Shown in pieces: positions 1 through 7,896 of a DNA stretch of 64,000 nucleotides; position 1 is the first letter of the stretch; every line of letters begins with the position of its first letter. The notes under the pieces were generated by a model. That model searched no databases. It saw nothing but the letters and a program-made list of their open reading frames with translations, and had not been told where the DNA came from. Source of the DNA: Alnus glutinosa (taxonomy: Eukaryota > Streptophyta > Magnoliopsida > Fagales > Betulaceae); assembly GCF_958979055.1 (NCBI RefSeq), contig NC_084888.1:29564804-29628803 (forward strand), read 5' to 3'. The translations under genes were made by a program, and so were the position numbers.

Positions 1-396
1 GAAGGGTACGTGGAAGGTTTAGAGGTGACTTGGCAGCTGGCGCAGAGTTAGTTGCATATTGGCTAAGCTGAAGGTCCAAGTTGGCAAGTGGCAGTTCAAT
101 TCTGTTGCGCGCGGTTATCTTTTAGTTTGAACGTCTGTTATCTCTGTTAATTGGCAGGACTATAAATACTGAAATTGTATCTTATTTAGCTCATTTTGAT
201 TGTAATCGGTTCAGTAGAACTCCGGAGGTTCTTGGCACCTAGAATGCCAAGGTTGGAGACTAGCCTTCTCGAATTGGCCTTTCTTTTAATAAACCTCTTT
301 CTTTCCTCTTCAACTCTTCTTCTCCCTTTCTACTTTCTCCCTCATTTTCCTCACTTTCTATGTTGAATCTTAGTTGTAGTAGTCAGTATTGTTACA
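1..396 (+). repeat. 5' LTR of Ty3/gypsy-like retrotransposon, cut by window edge
   Basis: This segment aligns base for base in length with 5290-5685 (396 bp each), the 3' LTR of the same element. About 44 bp of its left end therefore lie outside the window. It ends in TTACA at 396 and is followed after two bases by a primer binding site, which fixes the border. It contains the LTR promoter-like stretch GGACTATAAATACTG near 170 and pyrimidine-rich sequence near the R/U5 side. The two LTRs differ at scattered positions, so the insertion is not very recent. Confidence 0.9.
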
Positions 397-398
397 AG

Positions 399-410
399 TG
401 GTATCAGAGC
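399..410 (+). promoter_or_regulatory. Primer binding site (initiator tRNA-Met type)
   Basis: The sequence TGGTATCAGAGC is the canonical plant LTR-retrotransposon primer site, complementary to the 3' end of initiator tRNA-Met. It sits two bases after the LTR end at 396, the usual spacing, and confirms that the element is transcribed on the + strand. Confidence 0.9.
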
Positions 411-541
411 CTAGATCCACTGATTTTTGTTTTTGTTCATTTCCAAGCCCTAGATCCATGGATCTTCACAATTTTGATGGAAAAAAACCTTTCAGCTTGG
501 ATGTTCCAACTTCACCAATGCTTCCTCTACTATAATACTCC
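411..541 (+). pseudogene. gag remnant of gypsy-like element, 5' part
   Basis: After the primer binding site there is a short reading stretch (FNGKNLSAWMFQLHQCF, from about 467) that looks like the start of a plant Ty3-type gag capsid region. The reading is broken at 541 by insertion of the hAT-like element at 542-2310 and resumes at about 2319. There is no intact gag protein. Confidence 0.6.
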
Positions 542-716
542 TTGGGCCGGTAAAACAGGTACCCGACATGACCCCGTTTACGACCCGTGAAGACCTGCGA
601 CCTATTTAAGTTAGACCCAAACATGACTCGTTTATGTTAACAAGTCGGGGCTCCAGAAACGACACGACACGACACGGCAATTTCACGGGTCACCCGACAC
701 GACCAGTTTAACTTAA

Positions 717-775
<59 letters not shown>

Positions 776-2079
776 AATACATATAATACATATTCTCTCT
801 CTAATCAAAGTATATCTAAGGATTTCCGTTCAATATGGGGGTATAGAATATCAATACAACTTGCTCAAACCCTCTCAAATATTATCTACTGTTTATTGAG
901 TCCAATACAATTTGATGAGGATTTCCAGTCGACATTTCTGAATGGACTATCGACTACTCAAGCCTATATATGTTCTGTTAATGATATTATCATTCAAACA
1001 GCTCTAAGACGAATTATCACTGGCAGAAAAGTATCTGACAAGGCTCTCAAAGACCCCCAAACTATTTGCAAAACCAGAGGACCAGCCTGTACTTGAATAA
1101 AAGGCTTTAAATAGGAAAAACAATATCTAAGCTCCCAAGTATGCATAAATCATTAATTAGAGCCTCCACTTTAGTTCAAAGGCTACCTATAAACCAAAAC
1201 TAGGTATATAACTAGAATCGGTTCACAAATTCACTCATCAGTCATCACTAGATTACTATTTACATCTAGCTATTTCAATGCAAGAACTAATATGCGAAAC
1301 CAAAAGGACATAATAATATCCACAAGGTTTTTGCTATATTCATTCATCCTTCTAAACCAACCCAAACTTCAAGTGCATAAAACAATTCCGAACACAAACT
1401 TCCCACAAAGACAACAATATAAAAACAATCAAACAATAACCATAATTCAAAATTCAATCATGCTCAGTCCACTGTGAATCCATCACTTAAAATAATTCAA
1501 GGAACTAACTTTTCAACCAAAAAGGCTTCATCTTGAGGACAACAACATAATCCAAAACTAACTCAAGTCACAGATCATTCACAATCCCAACCAACCCAGA
1601 TTATCAAGCCAAGGAATTAAGGAAACAAACTAAAAGAACATGAGCATCATGTTTTCTTTACCTGTACATGAAAATGTCCAGCCCATGAAGCTACTTCTTG
1701 CAAAGATAGTAAGAACTAAGAAAATCGGTAGTCCAACACTCCATCCTGGCCTCACCAAAATTCACAGGGGAAGCTCAACAATGACTCATACATTGTTGTA
1801 AATAACATACCGGCGGTACCGTATGCGAGATCGGGAGGAAGAAGAAGGGGCGGCGTTGAAGAAGAGCAGAGAGAGAGAGCGTCACTGTGTCGAGCTGGAC
1901 GAAGAAGAGGGGGCAGCACGGTGGCGCGACCTTGAAGAATAAGAAAATGGAAGAAGAGGGGCAGCGGGTAGGGCAACTTGAGGAAAAAGAAAATAATCTA
2001 ATTCTAGGGCTTTTGTTTTTAAGTTAGGGCTAATAATAATCTAATCCCATTTCCTTTTTCTTTTTCTTTTTTTTTTTTT

Positions 2080-2110
<31 letters not shown>

Positions 2111-2310
2111 AAGAAAAGAAAGAAAGAAAGAAAGAAAGAGAAAGAAGTTAATCGTGTCTGGCGGGTCAACCACGGGTGACCCATGACCCGACCCGCTAGA
2201 CCAAGATGAACGGGTCATAAAACAGGGTCGACCCGTTTATGACCCAAACCCCGCTAATTTCGTGTTGTGTTCGTGTCGGGTTGTTGGGTCATGTAAAATT
2301 GCCAGCCCTA
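542..2310. mobile_element. hAT-like non-autonomous element (1.77 kb) with 8-bp TSD
   Basis: The element begins TTGGGCCGGTAAAA and ends AAAATTGCCAGCCCTA, whose reverse complement TAGGGCTGGCAATTTT is an imperfect terminal inverted repeat. It is flanked by the direct 8-bp duplication AATACTCC (534-541 and 2311-2318), the target-site length expected of hAT transposons. Subterminal DNA is full of GGGTC/GACCC and GACACG blocks, as in three related copies in this window (14023-14252, 47376-47766, 61034-61736). No transposase is visible. The interior holds a GT microsatellite and, near 1810-1975, unusually GC-rich exon-like sequence, possibly captured. Confidence 0.85.
719..772. repeat. (GT)27 microsatellite
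   Basis: An uninterrupted GT dinucleotide run inside the hAT-like element, near its left subterminal repeats. It is likely polymorphic. Confidence 0.97.
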
Positions 2311-2500
2311 AATACTCCCAACGATCTTCACAAATATATGATGGCCTCATATCACATGGAAGGTGAGGCTATCAATTGGTTGGTAACAATGGAATGAGGT
2401 GGAGTTTTTACCATGGATGCTGATTGGGAGAAATTTGTGTGACTCATTCACCTTCGATTCAGACAACTTCACGAATTTGTTGGCGTACCTGAACCGTTAG
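2311..2500 (+). pseudogene. gag remnant of gypsy-like element, continued
   Basis: Downstream of the nested hAT element the gag-like reading continues (a stretch like LHKYMMASYHMEGEAINWL, then DADWEKF and LIHLRFRQLHEF), typical of the Ty3/gypsy retrotransposon gag domain with its tryptophan and RF motifs. In-frame stop codons (for example in GTAACAATGGAATGAGG and TTTGTGTGACTC) show it is non-functional. The typical zinc knuckle, protease and reverse transcriptase do not follow. Confidence 0.6.
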
Positions 2501-3732
2501 ATGCAGTCTCCGGTGAAACAATTCCAGAAGCACCCAAGGAGCACACCAAAGAAGAAATCCTCAACAACGTCAATGACAAAGAAGAGGAGATGCGAGACGA
2601 TCTGGTGGCAGACACAAAACAAACCATAATTCCAAAACCAGATCCGACAGAAGCTACAGATCACATAAAATTTCCTGCAGCAAAGCCGGTTGACGTCTCC
2701 TACCATCTGTTCGATGTAATTCCACCACTAATTTCCGAATCTCTCAAGGACTAGCGAATTTTGGATTAGTCGGGAGAGTTGGATGTGGTGGTTCGGAAGC
2801 ACAAATGGCAATGGAAAAAAGTAGCTAAAAAGGGAAACAAGGTTGAGAAGGAATTGTCGTAGGCTGATGAGGATAATTCACCAAAGCTAGGTTAAGATGT
2901 GCTTCTTTTTATAGCATTTGGACGGCCGGAATTGGAAGAGCACGTGGAGATCGCCGTTGGAGCAAAACTCAGCCACAAGGCTCAGCCACCAAGGCACATC
3001 CATGCTGATAAAGGAGTAGGCAAAGGCAAGTTCTCGCACGCCATCCTTGCTCTGGATCGGCAGATCATTTTTTTCTAGCATCTTGGCGGAGCAAAGGCGG
3101 CCTTAGGAGGTAGCATCTTGGCTGGAGCTGAGTCGAGAAGCAGACCAGGTGCTCGAGCGGCCAAGTTGGCAGCAGGTCCTTCAGACAGAATCTGGTGCTT
3201 CCTTGTTCTTGAAGCTACAACGTGGCCGGTGTACATGAACACGGAAGAGGAAGAAAAGGACCTAGACACTTGCGGCGTACAAACAAGGATCTACGTGGAA
3301 ATTGAAGAACTCATGAACAAAGATGATGTAGAGTTCTGCATAGAAGCTAAGCAGCAAGGGATCAATTCAGCTCTTATGTCTACATTCCTGAGCTTGAGGC
3401 ATTCTAAGAATGTTTTGGATGCAGTGAAGAAGAGAGCTGGAAAGCAGAATTTAGAAGTTGTGCATCAAGCTAATCAGCTATGTGGCATCAGAAGAATGAA
3501 GGTTGAAGATATGTTGCATATAGCTGGAAGCCACTTGAACGTTCCTGCGTTTTGTTTATGAAGTTGTGTTGTTTTAGGTGGACAAGCAGTTGTTTTACAC
3601 GTACGATGTCGTTTTGAGCTGAATGGAGACAACTTTCCTATCTACCAAAAGTTGCCCCGGCTTTTCTCTCTTTTTCTGAGTTGCGAGTTTGAAAGCTTCC
3701 AATTTATGAGCTGGATAGGTTGGAGTTAGTGG
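2501..3732 (+). other. Unassigned internal segment of the retrotransposon, possible captured host sequence
   Basis: This stretch lies where gag-pol would be expected but shows no protease, reverse transcriptase, RNase H or integrase motif. It contains an open frame of 147 codons at 3118-3561 (acidic middle, then a Ser/Leu/Lys-rich region with STFLSLRHSKNVLDAVKK) that I do not recognise, and an acidic stretch at about 2500-2750. Because the next segment is clearly captured host coding sequence, this one may also be captured from one or more host transcripts. That is inference only. Confidence 0.45.
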
Positions 3733-4415
3733 GAGGTTTTTGTTCTTGACGACGGGGAAGAGGTTGATTTAGATCTGGGTAACTATGAGCGGTTCCTAGA
3801 TGTGACACTTACAAGAGAGAATAATATTACCACATATGCCATTAAAAATTGGAGTGAAGTGGTGGCTATTATTCTTATTGATGGAAAAAAGGGTCCAATA
3901 GATGTTTATGTGATAGAATTGGGAAGGATTGTAGATGACATTAAATCAATGCCATTCATCGAGGTTCTGCGACAATTGTCCTACTCAGTTGGGCAAGATA
4001 ACTTCTACTTCGTTCATATGAGCCTAATACATGTGCTGGATGTTCCAAACATTTGGCATGTTCCTCTTTTACTTAGGAACCAAGATGCTCATGACTCAAT
4101 TCTAAAGCAGTTAAACTTACTGGAACTTGCTACACCTCCTGCTTTACAAGATCGGACCAGGTTGGCTGAGACTTTTGATAATCTCACCTAATTTGTCAGG
4201 ATTGCACTGGTTGGGAAGTATGTCGGCCTATCGCATTTATATCTTTTTGTTGTGAAGGCCCTTCTACATGCTTGCATTTCATGTTCTTTGAAGCCTTCAA
4301 TTAATTGGATTGCAGCTTCTGACCTTGAAGATGGTAACGCTAAACTAACACCAGAAGCACCTGCTGCTGAATGGCAGACTTAAAAATGCAGCATGTGTCT
4401 TGGTTTTTGGTGTGA
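3733..4415 (+). pseudogene. Captured CTP synthase fragment (processed, deleted) inside LTR retrotransposon
   Basis: The translation matches the synthetase domain of plant CTP synthase, the enzyme that makes CTP from UTP with glutamine. It starts with EVFVLDDG..VDLDLGNYERFLD and continues through LTRENNITT, a relative of [44 protein letters not shown] and then VALVGKYVGL-like and KALLHACI.CSLKPS.NWIAASDLED motifs. Two blocks normally present are missing cleanly: about 30 residues after NNITT and about 50 residues before VPNIWHVP. A stop at about 4195 and a one-base frameshift at about 4383 break the frame. No introns are seen, so the source was probably an mRNA. The glutaminase domain with its catalytic Cys is absent. 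It is non-functional as an enzyme. Confidence 0.85.
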
Positions 4416-4788
4416 ACGTGCTGAAGAACTTAATTTCCACATTGAGTTTTGTTGTGTCACCATACTTGCGAGAGGGTGCTGTGAATTTTGTTGCCCTTAA
4501 GCATGGGTGGCTATGGAAACTCGTGGCAGAAGAAGAAATGAGAGTGGCAAAAAGGAATGCAGCTGTTCTATTACACTCTCAAAGCTTCAAGCATTCAACT
4601 AGCAACGGTTCAAAGGCTAGAAGCTGGGCTTGGCTGTTGTGTAAGGAGAAGATCCTAGAAGCTGCATGGTGTAAGGTCAAACTGACATATGGCAAAAGGG
4701 GGAAGAGAAAAAGGCACTTTGTTGGAAAGCATGCATCTATATTGCGTGAAACCTCGTCCAAAACTTCTTCCTAGGATCGAAGGGTACG
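4416..4788 (+). other. Unrecognised open frame within captured region
   Basis: An open frame of 124 codons runs from 4400 to 4774, overlapping the end of the CTP synthase fragment in another frame. It encodes a basic, Lys/Arg-rich sequence (for example KLTYGKRGKRKRHF) preceded by a part with LVAEEEMRVAKRNAAVLLHS. I do not recognise a domain. It lies between two captured host fragments and may be a third captured piece. Confidence 0.35.
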
Positions 4789-4929
4789 CTGCACCATCAA
4801 TTAGTAGAGTTTCGCTGGAAAGATTACTACCCTATGGTGTGTAGGCGTTTGAAGAAGCTATTCCAAGTAGATCCTGCTGATTACATGCTGGCGACTTGTG
4901 GGAATGATGCCTTCAGGAAATCAGAATAA
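4789..4929 (+). pseudogene. Captured PIP5K catalytic-domain fragment
   Basis: The 46-codon reading frame contains [20 protein letters not shown] followed by [14 protein letters not shown], which matches the start of the phosphatidylinositol-4-phosphate 5-kinase catalytic domain of plants (consensus FKWKDYCP.VFR.LR..F..D.ADYM..ICGND.LRE). The kinase nucleotide-binding and activation-loop regions are absent and the frame ends at TAA 4927-4929. Such a fragment cannot be a kinase. Its place inside an LTR retrotransposon, 370 bp after the CTP synthase fragment, indicates a second, independent captured transcript. Confidence 0.8.
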
Positions 4930-5245
4930 GGTACTTATTACAATACTCCCAAGTTCTTACCAACACATTCTTGGTAGGAAGTTGCAAGCAAGGGACGTGA
5001 CATTAGGAGGTTGAAGTTGAAGCATGGTGAGGAAAAGCTAGTGACCACATGTGGGTCATGCTTCCAGCTGGCAGTAAGTGATCAAAATGATTGAAAGATT
5101 TGTTTGGCTCAATGTGGAGGCTTCAAGAAGGCCAAGGAAATCCATGGGATTTATAACCTGTGGCTAGTGTGGATAAAAAAGAGGGTGAGTTACATTTTGT
5201 TCATCCATCACCTTGAGGACAAGGTGCTTAAAAAGAGGAAGGTAT
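4930..5245 (+). other. 3' internal region and polypurine tract of the gypsy-like element
   Basis: No coding region can be assigned. The segment ends with TTAAAAAGAGGAAGGTAT directly before the 3' LTR; AAAAAGAGGAAGG (about 5230-5242) is a plausible polypurine tract for plus-strand priming. A short upstream reading, HHLEDKVLKKRK, resembles the tail seen in plant gypsy polyproteins. Confidence 0.6.
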
Positions 5246-5685
5246 TGTAACGAACCCACCTTTTGGAGCTCACAAAAGACTAACACGTGGAAGGATACGT
5301 GGAAGGTTTAGAGGTGACTTGGCAGCTAGCACAGAGTTAGTTGCATATTGGTTGAGCTGGAGGTCCAAGCTGGCAAGTGGCAGTTCAATTATGTTGCACG
5401 CGGTTATCTTTTAGTTTGAACGTCTGTTATCTCTGTTAATTGGTAGGACTATAAATACTGAAATTGTATCTTATTTAGCTCATTTTAATTGTAATCGGTT
5501 CAGTAGAACTCTGGAGGTTCTTGGCACCTAGAATGCCAAGGTTGGACACTAGCCTTCTCGAATTGGCCTTTCTTTCAATAAACCTCTTTCTTTCCTCTTC
5601 AATTCTTCTTCTCCCTTTCTACTTTCTCCCTTATTTTCCTCACTTTCTATGTTGAATCTCAGTAATAGTAATTGGTACTATTACA
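5246..5685 (+). repeat. 3' LTR of Ty3/gypsy-like retrotransposon (440 bp)
   Basis: Starts TGTAACGAACCC and ends TATTACA, giving the TG...CA termini of an LTR. It matches 1-396 over its last 396 bp with scattered substitutions. The target-site duplication cannot be checked because the left flank lies outside the window. Confidence 0.9.
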
Positions 5686-5940
5686 AATGCCTTAACAGCA
5701 TGCCATGTCAAATTTATGAATGATTGCCATTAATGTGGCATATGGGACAAACGATAGTCGCTAATAGGTTTAACGGTTTTTTTAGACTGGAGTACCAACT
5801 GCGGATATAAGTTGTCTATAAGTACCATTTGTGAAACTTTTGAAAATCGAATGGACTATTTGATTTCGCGTCAAACCACATGTACTAAAAATGTATTATA
5901 AAATTAAAGGGAAATCAAGTTAGAAAAATGATAAGCCTAC

Positions 5941-7033
5941 TATTAGTATTTTATATTGGCAACATTCTGGTTGACAAAAACACTTTATGCAAACAGTTGC
6001 TTTTTAATAGGATTATCGGTTATATTCAGAGTCTTCAAGTAATATGGACAGTGTCTCATTTCATGCCATGTGTATAGTCACAAGTTTCTAAGAAGATGTC
6101 AATGAAGATTCCATGCAATTTCCAAGTCAGAATAGTCGGTTCCTGTGCAACCGTCCGGACGGGCCTTTAAAGGCGTCTTGCAGTGTCTCACAGATAAACA
6201 TTGAAGACGTCCGCCGGACTCTAGGTCAATCAATATTCAACAAGGAGTTTGATTTCAGAAGTCGACATTGTTTGGGAAATCTTTGCAAGCCGTCTGGACG
6301 ACATGGCAACACGTCCGGACGATGTCCTGTAGTTCAGAATATTCCAAAGTTCTGTTTAAATGCGGAAAGATTTTAGCGAAGACCGTTCGGACGCTTGGTC
6401 AAGACGTCCGGAAGTGAACCTGATAAAGATAAAATTGCGTTGTTTCTGAAAGGTTATCGCAGAAAATCGTCCGGACGAGGCTATTTTCCGTCCGAACGCT
6501 CGCCAGCCAGAGTTCGAATCTCATCCGTTTTTGAGGTCTCTTGAAGCCTATAAATATGGGGCTCTAGGCTAGTGTTTTGTACATAATTCGGTGATGAATT
6601 CCATAGTGCTTTGAGATGGTGTTTAGGGAGAATCGAAGATTCACTAGCTCTCAAGCCGATGCCAGTGTGTGCTCAAGTGTTCGTGTGAAGTCTATCTTAA
6701 GGGTTGGCCCTAGGGTAAACGAATCCATAAAAAACCCCTTCAGGTGGAAGATCTGGTTGGAAAGCGTTTGTGTTAGGTTACATGTCAGAGTTAAAGGTAT
6801 GATTACTGCATAGGGTTATGTGAGTACGAGTGTCTTGTAACTAGCTTTGCTTTTGGATAGTGGATTTCCTAAGTTTGGCTGCCCCGGAATTATTATTATT
6901 ATTTTTTTTCTCTTCATAGAGTTTCCACCTCGTAACAAATATCTTGTCTTATTTAAATTTCGAATTTAAGATATTTGTTTGCATACAAACACACACACAC
7001 TTGGTTTAAATTAGAAATCAATAAATATTTTCA
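5941..7033 (+). repeat. 5' LTR of copia-like element
   Basis: Begins TATTAGTATT (the 3' copy has the expected TGTTAGTATT, so the first G has mutated to A) and ends AATATTTTCA. A TATA-like CCTATAAATATGG lies near 6548 and the corresponding CCTATAAATAGGG near 11203 in the other LTR, a probable promoter. The region upstream of this TATA is rich in CGTCCGGACG palindromes. Confidence 0.92.
6152..6498. promoter_or_regulatory. Cluster of CGTCCGGACG palindromes in LTR
   Basis: Eight copies of the self-complementary decamer CGTCCGGACG or near variants lie in about 350 bp. Perfect copies are at 6152, 6312 and 6468; variants include CGTCTGGACG (6291), CGTTCGGACG (6384), CGTCCGGAAG (6405) and CGTCCGAACG (6489). 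A CGCCGGAC variant sits near 6208. The cluster is just upstream of the LTR TATA-like box and recurs in the 3' LTR (about 10806-11157). Variants are mainly C-to-T or G-to-A at CpG, as expected from methylation decay. A role as repeated protein-binding sites is inference. Confidence 0.7.
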
Positions 7034-7035
7034 AT

Positions 7036-7047
7036 TGGTATCAAAGC
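7036..7047 (+). promoter_or_regulatory. Primer binding site (initiator tRNA-Met type)
   Basis: TGGTATCAAAGC, two bases after the 5' LTR end, differs from the canonical TGGTATCAGAGC at one base. It defines the + strand as the element's transcribed strand. Confidence 0.88.
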
Positions 7048-7089
7048 AGGTTACACTTGTGTTTTGGATTTATTTCCTAAGTGTGATCC

Positions 7090-7896
7090 ATGACTTCTTT
7101 TAACATAAATCCTCTTGAGTTCTCTGAAGATGATTTCTCTAAAGATATCCTTTTGATAGGTAAACTCTTTAAAAAATCTAATAAAGAACTCAAGAAGATT
7201 AAGCAAGAAAAAAAGTATTTGATTTTACAATTATCTGAATCCGATGTTTTGATTGACTCTTTGAAATCTGAGAATACCATGCTTTTTGATACTGTTGATG
7301 CATTAGAGAATAAATTAAAAGAATCAGGGGATCTCTTGAAAAAAATCTCTAGTAATAATTTGAAAAGCATGCTTGGTATTCATACAGATATTTCTAACAA
7401 GCCTAATTTAATTTTTAATGATTTAAGTACTTTTACTTCATATGCTTCTGATTTTGAATTAGATTATATTGATATTAAGCCTGTGATAGAAGATACAACT
7501 TGTTTAGATAAATCTTGCTTAACTAATCATGTGATGTCTAACTCCAAGGAATCAGGAATAAAAGGTAAGTTTATTCCTAAGTGTCATAATTGTGGGAATA
7601 TTTGTCATATTAGGTCAAATTGTTATTTGTTGAAATCCCACAGGTCTTGGATTAAGAAGGATGCTCTGAGGAAAAGTGAAGTTGAAGATTATTTCTCATC
7701 AAAATATGTCACTCCGCATAGGACACATATAAATGGTAAGGGCAATATTGTTTGTAAGAATGCTAACCATATTTCTGCAAAAAAAGTCAAGCAGCATTCC
7801 AATAAAAGAAGCCTGCCCACCTGTCAATACTGCGGCATCACCGGTCACATCCGACCTAAATGTCCACATCTTCAGGCTCAAAAGTTGAAGGTTTAG
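7090..7896 (+). CDS. Retrotransposon gag-like protein with two CCHC zinc knuckles
   Basis: A 268-codon open frame starts 43 bp after the primer binding site. Residues about 25-95 are Lys/Glu/Leu-rich with heptad spacing and look like a coiled coil. Two retroviral-type zinc knuckles of spacing CX2CX4HX4C follow: CHNCGNICHIRSNC (residues 165-178) and CQYCGITGHIRPKC (residues 245-258). These bind nucleic acid in gag nucleocapsids. The frame closes soon after the second knuckle with no protease, so this is gag only and shorter than full copia polyproteins. The usual N-terminal capsid part (UBN2-type) is not seen, so gag itself is probably 5'-truncated. Confidence 0.8.
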   Translation: MTSFNINPLEFSEDDFSKDILLIGKLFKKSNKELKKIKQEKKYLILQLSESDVLIDSLKSENTMLFDTVDALENKLKESGDLLKKISSNNLKSMLGIHTDISNKPNLIFNDLSTFTSYASDFELDYIDIKPVIEDTTCLDKSCLTNHVMSNSKESGIKGKFIPKCHNCGNICHIRSNCYLLKSHRSWIKKDALRKSEVEDYFSSKYVTPHRTHINGKGNIVCKNANHISAKKVKQHSNKRSLPTCQYCGITGHIRPKCPHLQAQKLKV

